DNA of 64,000 nucleotides from Pleurodeles waltl (taxonomy: Eukaryota > Chordata > Amphibia > Caudata > Salamandridae). The DNA lies in assembly GCF_031143425.1 (NCBI RefSeq), contig NC_090445.1, positions 1,194,276,691 to 1,194,340,690 of the forward strand, given 5' to 3'. The translations under genes were made by a program, and so were the position numbers. Shown here piece after piece: positions 45,221 through 58,010 of the stretch. The stretch's first letter is position 1. Every line of letters begins with the position of its first letter. Under the pieces are notes generated by a model. That model saw only the letters and a list, made by a program, of their open reading frames with translations. It made no database searches and was not told where the DNA came from.

Positions 45221-45955
45221 CAGTGGCGGCCCGTCCTTTAGGGCGGAGGGGCCACGCCCCCCCCACCTTTTACCCCCCATGAAAAGTGTCTGCCAGGCTG
45301 AACAAAGGTCAGTCTGACAGACACTCTTCATGTTCAGGTCAGGCAGCCAGGAGCAGACATGCACGATATGCGCAGACTCCTGGCTGCCTGAGCTGAACTT
45401 TGCTGGGCTGAGGAGATCACAGCTCCTAGGGGCGGGACCTCCTCAGCCCAGCAAAGGTGCCTCGAGGCCCTCCCCTGGGTGACGAGGAAAGCGTCACCAA
45501 TTGACACTCTCCGTGGGCGCTTCAGTTTTAGCCCTGAAGTGCCCAGGGCGAGTGTCAATCAGTGACACTTCGTCACTGAGTGGGGTGGGGTCAGAAGTCG
45601 TCTCACTGACCCCATCGCACTCTGTGACGAGGCTGGGACTGCTGCCTTCCCTCTCAGCCAATGAGGGAAGGCAACAGTCCCAACCCTCCGGGGACCTGGG
45701 GGCCGAAGGTAAGTGTGTGTGTTTGTGTGTAATGTTTCCAATTGAATGTTTGGTGCGTGCATGCATGTTTGAATGGTATGAATGTTGTTCATGGATGTTC
45801 GTGCGTGCGTGTGTGAAAGAATGAGTGTGTGTGATGTTTTAAAATGAATGTCTGTTGCGTGCGTGCATGTTTGAATTGTATGAATGTTCTTAATGGATGT
45901 GCGTGCGTGCATGCGTGTCTGTGTGTGAAAGAATGAGAGGGAGAGAGAGAGAGAG

Positions 45956-46008
<53 letters not shown>

Positions 46009-46064
46009 GAGAGTGTGTGTGCCCCGCCCGCCCCCCTCCCTCCTAAAGCTGCCGGCCGCCACTG
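45221..46064. mobile_element. hAT-type non-autonomous transposon, 844 bp
   Basis: Ends CAGTGGCGGCC and GGCCGCCACTG with similarity reaching about 40 bp inward, flanked by an exact 8 bp duplication GGTGCAAA (45213-45220, 46065-46072). No transposase frame. Contains GT/GA microsatellites in its right half. Confidence 0.9.
45712..46019. repeat. GTGTGT/GTGCGTGC and (GA)n microsatellites
   Basis: Two related blocks with AATGTTTGGTGCGTGC-type words (about 45735-45830 and 45840-45930), followed by (GA)n at 45937-46010. The array lies inside the hAT element. The long Leu/Ser frame on the opposite strand is a by-product. Confidence 0.9.
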
Positions 46065-46072
46065 GGTGCAAA

Positions 46073-46990
46073 CATGCTGGGCTTATGCTGCTATCTGCAC
46101 CTGGAGCCTGGGTCTCGAGGCCGTAAGAAGCTGACTGCGGCTAGCTTACTCTTGTCGTGGTCGCCACCATATTCCTGCTCCCAGGACTGCTTTCACCTTA
46201 GCAGTCGTACTCTCTAGATGTGTTCAGGGAGTTCGTTCTGGCTGCTTCGGCAGTGCCCTGCCGGTCCTAAAGTGGAGTAGTACACCGCATGCCTCTCTCT
46301 GTGAAGCCAGAAGGGCAGTGTGTTTCTTCAGACAACTTCTGTATTTAAAATGTGCTCTCCGTAACTTCGGGACGGCACATTCTTCTGTGCGAGAGTCGAC
46401 AGCGTGGGGAGTGGGGCTCCAGGGACCATCAGCAAGCTGAATTTCGCACAGTTCCATAAAAAATTCTTAAGTTTCAGCAAACTTCCTTGGTTAGAGGAGT
46501 CGTGCTGGGACATTGGGAGCCGCTGGTCTCCAGTTAAGTGCATTATTTCGGCCCTCTAGTTACTTAAGTAGATGTTATGTCATCACTAGCTAGCCACGAT
46601 TCTCTCCTGATTGTGAGCAATATTTTGAAATGCACAATGCGTCAGTGAAGCTGGTACGCCAATGGCAATGCACCCGTTTGTGCTCAGGTTTGAGAGGCAG
46701 TGCCTATGAATCCAGCTCTAAACGTCTTTACAAGAATGTGGATAGACAGTACAGACAACTTAGAGGCAAATGATTTCACATGCATATAAATAAACGCTGA
46801 GAATCCCACAAGGCAATTGTTCAGGAGAGGAAATTATCTACGACAACCCAAGGCCGAAACATACACAGTCATTCTCAACAATGGTGTAATGACCTAGAAG
46901 TATTTTTTAGAGAAAAAATATAGGAGAAATGCATGCAAATCTAAATAACACAGGTCATGTCCAGGAGGATGCCACAGCTCTCGTCATTAG
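46073..46990. other. No gene recognised
   Basis: GC-rich up to about 46560, then AT-rich. The first part continues the sequence interrupted by the hAT element and might be the far 5' end of the LINE at 37892-44800, but no target duplication is visible. Confidence 0.4.
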
Positions 46991-49900
46991 ATCACTTTTT
47001 TCTTTTAATATTTTTATTTACGTTTTTCAATTTCATAATCTTAAAACAATTTAACACCAAACTTTCTCAGCAGAGTCACGCTTCAATTTAACAGATATAA
47101 GGCATATATATATACAGTTTATTATGCCCCACAGATTATGTTCATTAGTTCATTACCAGAGTATCAACAGCATTGGGTTTTGGGGGATGATTAGACGGAG
47201 GTTCTTTCCTATCGTTTGATGTTTCCTTTTCTCAGTGTGTGAGATTAACTTCCCAGCAAAATCATAATAGTTTAACCAGCCTCCCCATATCTTAGGAAAA
47301 TTGCAGTGGCCACCTCTGTGCTTATATTTCACCATCTCAGCTTTTATTACATGTGCATTCCACTTTACCAGTCAAATTTAGTAGGGGTTAATTGGGATCC
47401 CAACATTTTGGTCTCTCTTAGCACTTATTTCTAAACCCAACCCACAGAACATAAGTTTGGATTTTGGTAAATCTATGTCATTTGGGATTCCCAGTACAAT
47501 AAACACGGGAGACATGAAGATCTCAAAGTCCAGGTTTTGATCCAACTCTCGTATTATGTTTCCCTAGTATGCTTTGACTGTACTGCAGCACCACGATGTG
47601 CATTTATGGTTCATATTTCTTTACTGAGTTTCAACAGGCAATATAAACCAGGGCAGAGTTATGCCCTCCAAAAAAGGAAACAAAGGGAGAGAAACAGGCA
47701 TCGGACAGTACTCCCCCAACCCTCAACCCCTCCCCTGCCCTCCCCCCACACAAGGTGCCCCTATGGCCCGTGAAATATGAAGTGTGTGTGGAGTACTATA
47801 ATGGTGTCCTACTGCCTCTCGTTTCTCTGGGGGCTGTCGTCTTCTGGGCAGGTCAGCTATTGAAATTCCCCAGCAAGTGGAGTCAGGAAGGGGTGCCATA
47901 GTTCTCTGTATAAGTGGCCCTGTGCCTTAAGAGTAAGAGTAAGTCGTTCCATCCCCAGGATCTGCCATAGCCTATGTAGCCAGCCCAGCTGTGTGGGGAC
48001 TTGTGAAGAACCCCAGTGTGTCAAAATATTCTGCAGGGCGAGGCTAATGTGGCTTCCCTTTAGTGATCTGAGTGGAAATGCCAAGGGGTTCGGAAGGCTC
48101 AAAACAATGTAGACTGGGAATCTCAGGAGTTGAGTGGTCATGTGACGGTCTAATTCGTCCAGGATACCCTACCCGCATGGGGCCAGCTTTGGACATTCCC
48201 AGAGGAGGTGTGCCAGTGTACCTGGGTCTCCGCATCCTCTCCAGCACAAAAGTGAATGCGAGCTGTCACTCCTATGGAGCCGAGCTGGCATGAGGTACCA
48301 ACACGTGGCCATTTTTACTGTGGTCTCCATGCCTGCTGTGCTGTGTGCAGTGTGTCTAGCCCAGTAGTAGATCGCCTCCTACTCCTGGTGTGAACAGTCT
48401 CTCCAGTTCTGTCTCCCACCTCACATGGCTCGGGATTTTAGATTGAAGGGCTGCGGTTTGTAGCAAATCGTACTGGTCTGAGATTATTTATCTGTTGTCT
48501 TAGTCAATAACCATCTCTCAAACTTCAGAATGGGTCAAAATGCTCCCTCGCGCGTCGTTGGGTGCTTCACCCAGTGACGTATCTGGAGATATTGCATTAT
48601 CTCGGTCTCAGGTAATGAATGTGCCTTTCTTAAGCTATCAAAGAACATTATGCCCTCTTCATTGAGCATGTGTCCGATGGAGCGACATTGTGGGGTAGAC
48701 CAGAACCGGTAGGAGCCCTCACTCAGGCCCGGTGTGAATTCCGGGTTCCCCACTATGGGGGTCAGTGGAAACTGGAAGGTTGTAAGATCCTTAGTGCGGG
48801 CCACTTGGTCCCATGCCTTCATGATTGCTCTGGTGATGGGGGAGGAGTACAAACCCCGTGGTCTATGGCACTGCTGAAGAAAGGGGATCTTCCCGAGGGT
48901 AGTCCCTGCAATTGCTCGATCCATAAAGAGCCATCTCCTATCGGACTCTGACCGGCACCACTATCAGGTATCGGTGTTGGGCCGCCCTGTAGTATTGCTG
49001 AAGGTCAGGGATGCCAGTCCTCCCTTCAGCGGGGGTTGAGAAGATAGGCGTCTGGCCATTCTAGGTCTCCCACCAGCCCATATGAAGTGGCTAATATTGC
49101 GCTGTATCGCCTGGAGGGAGCCGGGCGATGGTTCCACCGGAAGCATCCGAAAAAGGAATGGAGCCCTGGGCAGGACCGATATTTTTATAACGGCTATTCT
49201 GCCCAGCCATGAGATGGGATGGGTTCTCCACTGGGCTAGTTCTCATTTGACACTCTGGAGGAGGTGCTGATAATCCAAAACGTGAGGACTCCGCAACTGA
49301 ACTAGCTATCTGAATGCCTAAATATGCAATGGATTGCGGTTGCCATTGAAATGGATATCGTTGGGTCAGCAACTCTACCATTTACTTCGGGAGTGTGAGG
49401 CTAAGAGCCTGTGATTTTGAGAGGTTTATCTTAAAGTCAGACACATCTCCAAATGTCTCCACCTCTCCCAGAAATGCCGGCAGGGCCCTCAGTGGGTCAA
49501 CCAGAGCCGCCACCACCACATCATCGGCGTAAAGTGCTATCACGTGTTCCTCCCCTCCAAAAGTGGCCCGCGTAATCTGTGGATTTTCTCTCACTTGCTG
49601 CACAAAGGGCTCCATGTAAAGAACGAACAGGAGGGGGGAAAGCGGGCACCCCTGCCGTGTCCCCCAGCCCACCAAGAATGAGGCAGATGCTATCCCGTCG
49701 ACTCTAACTGAGGCCTTCGTGTGACTATACACACTAGTTATCCATGCTCGGAACCGGGGCCTCAGCCCGAAGTGCTCCAGCATAGTCATAGGTGTGGCCA
49801 GTGGACTCGGTCGCATGCCTTTCCAGCATCAATGCTGAGCAGCATTTGTTCTCTCCCCGAGTGCTGGGCTTTGTCTATGATGTGCATGATCCGATTGGTA

Positions 49901-51560
49901 ATGTCCCCGCACTGACTGTCGTATGTATCCCGCCCGGTCTGGATCCACCAGGCCGGGCATCAGCAGGCTCAAGCGGGAAGCCAGGATGCCCATGAGCAGT
50001 TTAATGTCGACGCTGAGTAGGGAAATGGGTCTGTAAGACCCGCACTGGGTGGGGTCCTTCCCAGATTTTGGGATGACCATGATGGCTGCGTCTAACATGG
50101 ATGCTGGTATTGTGTCCGGTCCAGAGATAGCATTAAAAGGTGAGTCAGTATCGGGGCAAGCTCACCACAGAAGATTTGATAAAACAGGCCCTGTAAGCCA
50201 TCTGTTCCCGGGGACTTCAGAGCATCCAGTCTGACTACTGCTGATATAACCGCCTCAATTCATATGGGGGCCTCAAGCGGAGCTGCGTCGTCCACCGAGA
50301 GGTGTGTTGTGCGTGCCCCATTGAGATACTGACAGGTGGCGTCTATGTTGGACCGTTGGGGAGTATACAGATCACGGTAGAAATCTTGGAATGCCGCAGC
50401 TATCTGCTGGTCACTGGTCGCCTCTGTACCATCCCCTGACCTCACTGTCTCCACCAATGTGGCTTGCCTCTAGGCACGGAGTCTGTTGGCCCAAAGGCGT
50501 CAACATTTGTTCCCCCACACGTAAAAGGAATGACGCAGCCGGAGTGCTGCGTACTCTGCACTATCAATGTCTAGACTTGCTAGCTGATCCCTGGCTGCAC
50601 TTAGCTTTCTCCAGAACCTCGAAGCTCCAGTACGTTTGTCAATCCTCTGGAGTTCCGTCACCTCCAGCTGTAGCTGAGCCCTCTTCTCTCGTCGAGTCTT
50701 GTCTGCTGCTGGGATCGCAATTAACTCGCCCTCATGCCTGCCTTCATCGTTTCCCACAATAGGGAGATTGGAGTGTTGGCTATGTTGTTAATATCTAAAA
50801 ATCTAGAGATGGACTTCCGTATCTGGGCCACTACCTCGGGCCTCGACAAGAGAGTGGTCCCGAGCCGCCAAGGTCGAGGGGCCCTGGGTTGTGTAGGAAT
50901 GGTCAGTGCAAGGGAGACTACTGCATGATCCGAAAGGGCACCTGGTTCTATGCCGATCTCCTTCAAAGTCTGCTGGATGTCTCTAGTAACCAAGTAGTAG
51001 TCAATACGGGCGTAGGTGTTATGTGCATGGGAGTAAAAGGTGTGGGGTGTTTATTCCTCCACAAGTCACTCAGGCCAAGCTCCTTCAGTCTCTGCAGTCC
51101 CCTCGGTGACACAGCTTCCGCCCCCGTATCTAGAGGCCGACCGGTCCAAGTCTTTGTTGAGGACAATATTAAAGTTGCTCCCTATGAGTACCTGTCTGTC
51201 CTGCGTGGTCATAACGTCACCCAACGTGCGACCTATGAACCCCTCCTGCTTCTCATTGGGTGTATAGATGGAAGCCAAGACGACCTGAAGGTCCCCCTAG
51301 TATAAACTGAAGGCCAGTAGCCGACTTGGTATTTTCGCGATTTTGTCTACCGCCTTCCTACGGAAGGATCGTGAAACTAAGAGTGCAACTCCAGCTACCT
51401 TGTTCTCTTGTGAGGAAAAGTACTGTATTGGGAAGGCCCGCGATCGTAGCCTGTGATGATCTGCGGGACGTAGATGGATCTCCTGCAGGAGACACAGGTC
51501 CGCCCTGGTGTTTTTCAAGCATTCGCCAGCGACTAAGATTAATTCAAGCATTCCTTTTAT
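46990..51560 (-). pseudogene. L1/Tx1-type LINE, 5'-truncated, decayed
   Basis: On the minus strand: endonuclease start (51297-51551: RADLCLLQEIHLRPADHHRL, NKVAGVALLVSRSF), endonuclease end (LSDHAVVSLAL), linker (FWRKLSAARDQLASLDID), RT (MVIPKSGKDPTQCGSYRPIS; VGWGTRQGCPLSPLLFVLYM; IALYADDVVVAALVDP, the YADD box; INLSKSQALSL; IAYLGIQIASS) and a tail to about 47860. 3' UTR follows to an A-rich end near 46996 (ATAAAAATATTAAAAGAAAAAA). Stops and shifts separate the pieces. GTRQGCPLSP and the layout fit L1/Tx1. It is of the same broad type as the plus-strand tail at 1-1060. Confidence 0.75.
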
Positions 51561-52154
51561 TATTTTGTTGTTTGTTGCAGTATTCTCCCTCCGAGGTTCA
51601 GATCAGCAATGGCAGAAGATTGACCTCACCTCTGTGCATCTTGATTTAAGGTGAAATAATGAAGCACACAAGTAATGGTCGAAGAAATGCCTCTTTGTGC
51701 AATGAGTTTTAGAAACCTGACCATTTCCTCTAATAAAAGGATTTTGTAGCTTGTGACAATTTTCATGACCTTGGGGAAATACTGAGCTACTGTTTTTGTA
51801 CATTTTTTAAACATCTCTCACACCCCAATCATAGACACATGAGCCAATATAGACATTCCTTCTGCTTCCAACAGTAGAAACCCCTATTGTCTATGTTTGA
51901 TTAAACTGTTCTCTAATCCTTATAAGTCTTGAATTTGGGATCTTACAACCGTTAACCCACCCACACAACAGGACAAAATAGGACTTTTCCCAAAAAGTAG
52001 AGCAAGTAATGTAACAGGTGTTAACAGATAATACAGATTAAAAGGCAGAAATGTTTCAGTTTAGTTTGGTACCAATGAAAAGGTTGGCACTAATTGCTGA
52101 AGAAAGTAAAAAAAATAACACCAAAGCAAGCTTGTGCCCCTCTCCAAAGAGGCT
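51561..52154. other. No gene recognised
   Basis: AT-rich intron sequence with short random frames only. Confidence 0.5.
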
Positions 52155-52386
52155 GATAAACTCCCTTCCACCTGTTTTCTCTTTCACGGAGATTACTCAT
52201 CTTCTTCCAGATTCGTCTTGTAGGATAACTACTCAGCTGATGATTCTTTTTGTGTGGACTATTTCAGACTGACAAACTCCCTACTACCTATTTTCTCTTT
52301 CACAGAGTTCATTCCTCTTCTCCCAGCTTTTTCTTGTAGGACAACAGCCCAGCTGATGGTTCTTACTTGTGTGGACTATTTCAATG
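52155..52386. repeat. Two tandem copies of a 116 bp unit
   Basis: Copies at 52155-52270 and 52271-52386, from GATAAACTCCCTTCCACC (first) and GACAAACTCCCTACTACC (second) to TGTGTGGACTATTTCA. They differ at roughly one in six positions, so the duplication is old. The plus frame inside is chance. Confidence 0.85.
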
Positions 52387-53130
52387 CTCTGTTCCTCAGT
52401 CTCCATAAAATCCGATATAACACATTCAGTTAATACACAATTCCATGTTCTGTTATGTCTCTGGGCTTCGCAAGGGTGACTACATTTTTCCCCATCTTAC
52501 ATCTTTACATTGTCTGTCTGTTCACAAAGATAGATTGTTCAAGGTCCTTTCAGTGGCCTGATCCATCACAACAGATGCCTTACTAAGTGCTACTCTCCTA
52601 CCCTTCTTTGTTCTGCCTCGCCAACTTCCTTCAAATCCCCAGGATAAGTCTTGCAAGCAGTGGTCTCATTACAGCCAAAGCTTCTCTTTTTCAGTCCATT
52701 AAAAACTGTTCTTTCTCCCTAATTTCCCTTTAGCTCTGGGATGCAGTACTTACCGCACCAGGACACCCCGCTTCATTTAATCAATCTATCATTACATTCA
52801 ATGACTCACAAGTCCATAGATTGTTCATAAACAAATTACAAATTATATTTAATTTCAAATGGAGACACTTTCTCTTTCCATTGCACAAAATATCAATTGA
52901 TGCTGACGGGTAGCAAAATAACATCTTGCAATTAAGTTGCTAGAACCAATATTTCATTAATAACAATTTTAACATAGTATTTTATAATCACTGCACATAT
53001 CACTGGATTATACTCTAGAGTCACTGGTCCTGTAACAAGTACTGAATTCCTGATTTTCAAATGTAGACATCGTTTGGGATACAGTTTATTAGGCAACTCA
53101 CAAAAATATTATGTACGTGAGTATGTGTGA
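52387..53130. other. No gene recognised
   Basis: Intron sequence, AT-rich; nothing recognisable. Confidence 0.5.
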
Positions 53131-53424
53131 TCATTTTGTGTCGTAATCTGTATTGATCATTCCACTCACTTTCATCAGCCCCTTTTCCCATTTTCTTGTT
53201 GCAGTGTTTATCGGGTCAGTCCTTCTCAGGTAAGTGTGATCTTCCCTGCAGACCGGCTCTTTGACTTTATTTTCTTTTGAACTTGTCCTCTCTATCTGAG
53301 AAATGTAAGAACTGGGTCCTCCCACATTTATCCTGCGTTCCCGGAGGCTCTTCGGCTTGCCTCCTAGACTTGATTTGGTAGGCAGTCTGTCTTTTGAGCT
53401 TTCTTTTTGTAGGTTAGGTTTCAT
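53131..53424 (-). other. Unidentified 97-codon open frame
   Basis: True ATG at 53424, stop at 53131. Highly basic, Lys/Ser/Arg-rich, with KESSKDRLPTKSS, SLRERRINVGG and TATRKWEKGLMK. No domain recognised. It lies in the annexin intron on the same strand. An internal AAAGTGAGT could act as a splice donor. Could be chance, an old repeat frame, or a cassette exon; I cannot decide. Confidence 0.2.
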
Positions 53425-54827
53425 GATGCTACATTACTACTTTTTTTCTGAAGCCCTTGTGGTCCCAGTGGCTGTCTAGTGTTCATCTTGGGCCACGCAG
53501 TTGGTGGACATTAACTCCCTTCTCCTCTTTATTGGCTCTCCACACTCTGTGTCACTGAACACTCCAGATCGTCTTTAACACACATTTAGTAGTGTTATGG
53601 AGTGGCGTTAGGTAGGATATGAGAATGCAGGCAACAATGAAGATTCACCATTATTGTGATCTCTCCAAACTTCCAGTATGTCATTGCTGCTGCTGCCAAA
53701 TTCATGCATTTACTTACAGACCTCGATTATTCTTGCAATGTAATGGAACTTGTCTGTGCACTGAAAAACAAATCACTGTAAATTATCAGGTGCCAGTAAT
53801 GCAGTTTGCCCCTTTAATGAGCGTTATGGCCTTGCACCACCATGGCCTTCAGGAGGAATAGGGTCATGTCTTGGCACAAGCACATTAAATTGCACCATAG
53901 GGAAAGTTGATTCCCTGCTAAGGGACAAGTTCCTCATTCCTCTTGGTTCAATTCTGATATTACTATTTCTTCCTGAATCCCTCCAGGGTTAGCAGGGGGA
54001 TGTTCTTTACACGTGCCAACCCAATTAGAAACCATGTTGGAGAAACACTTCAACATTCCGATTGCGGTAAGTAACTGCCAAGTGAGATTATGTCTAGATG
54101 ACCCTGACTGCATCTCACTGAATCTGTGAATAAGCTTGATCCACAGGAAATTTTGGAACAAAAGTCACATGGGAAGTATGATGCCTTGCGGCCTATAGAA
54201 GAGATGATTGACTATTTCTTGAGCGATCAGGGGCTGATGGACCTCACCGATTTTACTTCTTCTGATGGTAAAGTCCCTGGGGAAGATGTGTTCAATTGTT
54301 ACCATCAATCTGCTCTTTCTGGTCTCCCTCTAATGCATAGTAAGTATTTCATAGTATTTGGCAACTGATGCTCCAATAATCAGTGGAACGGAGAAGTGTG
54401 TGATTCGAAGGTTATGACCTAAGTTGTATTCTAACTAAGTTTTTGACATAGAAATTCCAAACATCGCAAAAACGGACTCCAACTGGTGTTTCCTTCAAAG
54501 ATTCTGCCTCCTTGGACCTTATCGATAAATGGTTTAAATCCTCATTGACCTTAAGTCATGCAGCTGCCACCTATTTCTCACGGGCAAAACCTATAGTCTC
54601 TAATGGGCACAATCTGTTCTCTGGAATTTATAGGCGCTAATTACCAATCATGGAGAACATCTAAAGTTAGTGAAAGATGGCATCTGGTTCTCAAAGGCCT
54701 CTGCTGTAATGGTTGTTTCATTTGACATAGCAAGGGGCAGTTTTGTCTAAGGTCTGGAAGGGAAAACATCACAGAAATCCCTGCTATTTGGGACTGATGT
54801 TTCTGAGACAAACGTTGCTTAGGCTAA
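53425..54827. other. No gene recognised
   Basis: A plus frame at 54126-54368 (acidic, starting MNKLDPQEILEQ) and another at 54463-54639 (KDSASLDLIDKWFKSS) look protein-like but match nothing I know. They may be remains of a plus-strand retroelement Gag. Confidence 0.3.
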
Positions 54828-57800
54828 GAGGAACAAGTTACTCAACTTCGGTTACGCCTTATCTGGTAGAGACTCGGTCTAGCCACAGATTCCTTTTGAG
54901 CAATCCCCTTGCGCACTGGTAGGTGGTGTCAGTCGGCTGTGTGTGGCGTTGTTCGGGCCAGAAGTGCTGTGTGTGGTGCCTGTATAGGCTTCATTCCAGA
55001 TTCCTGACCTCCGTTCTTGACTGTTTTTCCACACCAGAAGCACAGACCAAGGCTGAGGAGAAATGACTAGTCCAAAGTGAGGTCCTGAAGGATCTCTTAC
55101 ATGTGGTAATACAGTGCATAGAACAGGGAAGATAGGAGGGTCATTAAGGGATCAGATTCCTTACCTTAGAATAGATACCAAAGCAATCTCTTACAGGAGG
55201 GTAGTCTGTGGACAGTTTTAAACTAAGGAGTCTTGTAGGACCGAACAGGCAAAATGCCCGTCTTGCCAGACCCGACTGCCAAGGCAGTAGTGATTGGTGA
55301 ACAGGTGAAGTCGACGTAGCGGCCTGACAAATGTCTACGACTGGGGCCATTCAAGATAAAACGATAATGCCATTTTTGGATCCAGGGGGTAGAGTCTTAG
55401 TCGGACTTTTTTTTTGGGGGGGGGGGGGGGGTGAGGTAGGCAGGGTGATGTTCCGCTTTGGTTATTGGAACCAATTCGTCTGGGAAGGCTGGGAAGAGGG
55501 TATTGATGCTGAGGAGGCAAAGAGGGCACATGTGCATTGGCTCAACAGGTAAACACATTAGAAAATTGAGACCTAGATTTAAGTTCCATTGGGGCATAAG
55601 GAAGGGCGTTGAAGGAAATATATGCTGTAAACCTTTAAGGACTAGTCACAACAGGTGACGAACAGGGAAGGTTGGTCCGGTAATACTAGAAAGGCAGAAA
55701 TGGTAGAAAGAGATCCTTTAACTAGGCACAAATAAAAACCTTGCCAGGAAAGGGATGGAACAAACAGAAGAAGTTCAGACACAAGGGAGCAGACAGAGGA
55801 TCAACCAATTTAGACGCACACCAAGTCACAAACCTGTTGCAATGGCAGGTGTAAATAGTTTTAGGGGAGGAATACCTGGCTGCCAGAATGACATCACATA
55901 TTTCAGGAGGGACATCAAACACCCTCAACCAAAGCCACTCAATCTCCATGCATGAAGTTGGAGAATAGATAGGTTTGGGTGCAGTACCCTACCCTGTTGC
56001 TGCACAGCAGATCCTCCTGAATGGGCAGCCTGACAGAGGACAGATGCTCATGCTCAAGAGCTCAGGGCACCATATTCTATGTGCCCAGTCTGGAGCCACT
56101 AGTGGCTTGGGCCCAGTTGCTCTTGATCTTCTTGAAATCTGGACAGGAGTGGTATCGGCGGAAAGGCATATAGGAATCGTGAGCTCCACTCAAAACTAAA
56201 TGCATGCCAGAGCCGCCTGTGAAAACTGCAGCACGCAGAAGTGCTGACATTAAGTGTTCTCGGCAGTGGCAAAGAGATTTAACTAAGGCTCCCCCCCAAT
56301 CTTGGAAGAGACCATGACCATCTCCGGATGGAGACGCTATTCATAATCCACTAGGTATCGGCGGCTGAGCTTCTCTACTGTAGCATTCAGAGAGCCCGCC
56401 AGATGCTGAACCACCAGGAATATGTTCTGTTGTTCCAGCCACGTCCAGAGATGCAGAGCCTCTTGACATACCCCACCCTGCCCTGCTACTATCAATACCA
56501 CATGGCAGTGGTGTTGTCCATGAATTACTCAATGAACCTTCTCTTGATGGAAGAAAGAAAGGCATTCAATGCCAGTCAGATCGCTCTCAGTTACAACAGG
56601 TTGATTTGAAGCGGAGACTCAACTGGAGACTAAAGTCTCCATCTCTCCCAGTTGGCTGCCCCAACCCAAGGGATTTTCTGTTGACCTAATTGCGGTCACT
56701 GAGCCACTACTGCACGTCCTTTGCAGTTCCCTCCAATATCTAGACCAAGTCGAAGAGAATTCCCTGGTGCTGTGCCCACTGGGTCTTCAAGTTCCACTGC
56801 AGAGCATGCATATGCCATTAGGCATGTTTTACCAAAGGGATGCAGAGGCAATGAGAAGCGGCAGCTTCAGAGTCAGCCCCAAAGAAATCCAGGATAGAAG
56901 CTGAACAATTTAAATCATAGCTAGAATTTCCAGGACTCACTGTTCTGGAGGATGAGCCCAAAACTGCACTGTATCCAGAACAGCTCCGATGGAAGGGAGT
57001 GTCTGAGAAGGTTTCAGTGTGACTTCTGAACGTTGATAGCGAACCCCTGCAAATACACGAGGTCCACCGTAGTCTGGAGGTGGGAGACGACTGCTTGGGG
57101 AGAGTTCACCTTCAATAGCCAATAGTCGAGGGTAAGTCTAGACTGGAACCCCTGACCTCCGCAGATCTGCTGCGACCACCTACATCACCTTGGTGAAAAC
57201 CCGAGGGGTGCTGGTAAGGAAAAAAGGGAGGCTAGCAAACTGATAATGCTTGTGGTCCATCGCGAACCGCAGGTAATGATTGTGGGCATGAAGGATGGGA
57301 ATGTTTAAATAGGCATCCTGCAAGTCCAACACTATCATCCAGTCTCCAGGGTCAAGGTCAGATAAGACCTGAGCCAGGGTGAGCACCATGATTTTTTTCT
57401 TCTTCAAGAAGTAATTGAGAGGGCACAGATTTAAGATAGGACAGAGGTTTCCTTCATTCTTTGGCACCAGAAAGTAGTAAGACTAGCAACTACAACCTAC
57501 TTCTAATGCTGGCACCCTCTGGATGGCTCCTTTCACCACAAGGTCCAGTACTTCCTGTGGCAAGAGGGTAAGGTGGGTCACTGTCTGCCGATAGGTGGAC
57601 CGAAGAAGCGGCGTTGGGGCCTTTTGGAAGGGGAGGCCATAACCACATTGGACAATCTTGAACATCCCCTTGTCTGTAGTGTGGGTTTATTCAGTGACAT
57701 CCTAGAAAAAAATGGAAAAAGGCACACCAAAATGTCAAAAGAATCCAGTCAAAAAGTGACAGAGAGTAGCTCGACAGGATCCACACTGATGGCAGAGAAA

Positions 57801-58010
57801 ATAAGGGACTGAGGTCAGCACGCTGGAGAGGCGCCTATATAGGTACCATGCACGTCACTTCCAGCACTATCAATGCCATGCAAAGCCAACCGAATGGTGT
57901 GCAATGCAGCTGATGAAAAAATTTCAGATCCAGTCTGATGCCTAAGGAATATTGTACGGTAAGTAATCTGGGGCTAGACGTCTCTATCAGATTCATCAGA
58001 TTCTGCAAAC
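54828..58010 (-). mobile_element. Decayed DIRS element of another lineage, gag deleted
   Basis: Ends are imperfect inverted repeats: TCTGGTAGAGACTCGG...CTAGCCACAGATTCC near 54868 and, reversed, TCTGATAGAGACGTCTAGCC near 57970. Minus-strand contents in order: pre-RT (57483-57665: VQCGYGLPFQKAPTP, LLPQEVLDLVVKGAIQRVP), RT (57180-57467: VLDLQDAYLNIPILHAH, FLTSTPRVFTKVM; the YxDD box is deleted), later RT (IGAVLDTVQFWA), RNase H traces, LNLFATAENT near 56270 (methyltransferase-like block), and recombinase traces (55722-55949: PKTIYTCHCNRFVTWC). gag is missing between RT and the 5' repeat. Many stops. Confidence 0.75.

Noticed and set aside
45559..46071. Leu/Ser-rich 170-codon frame
   Set aside because: Translation of GA and GT microsatellites in a hAT element.
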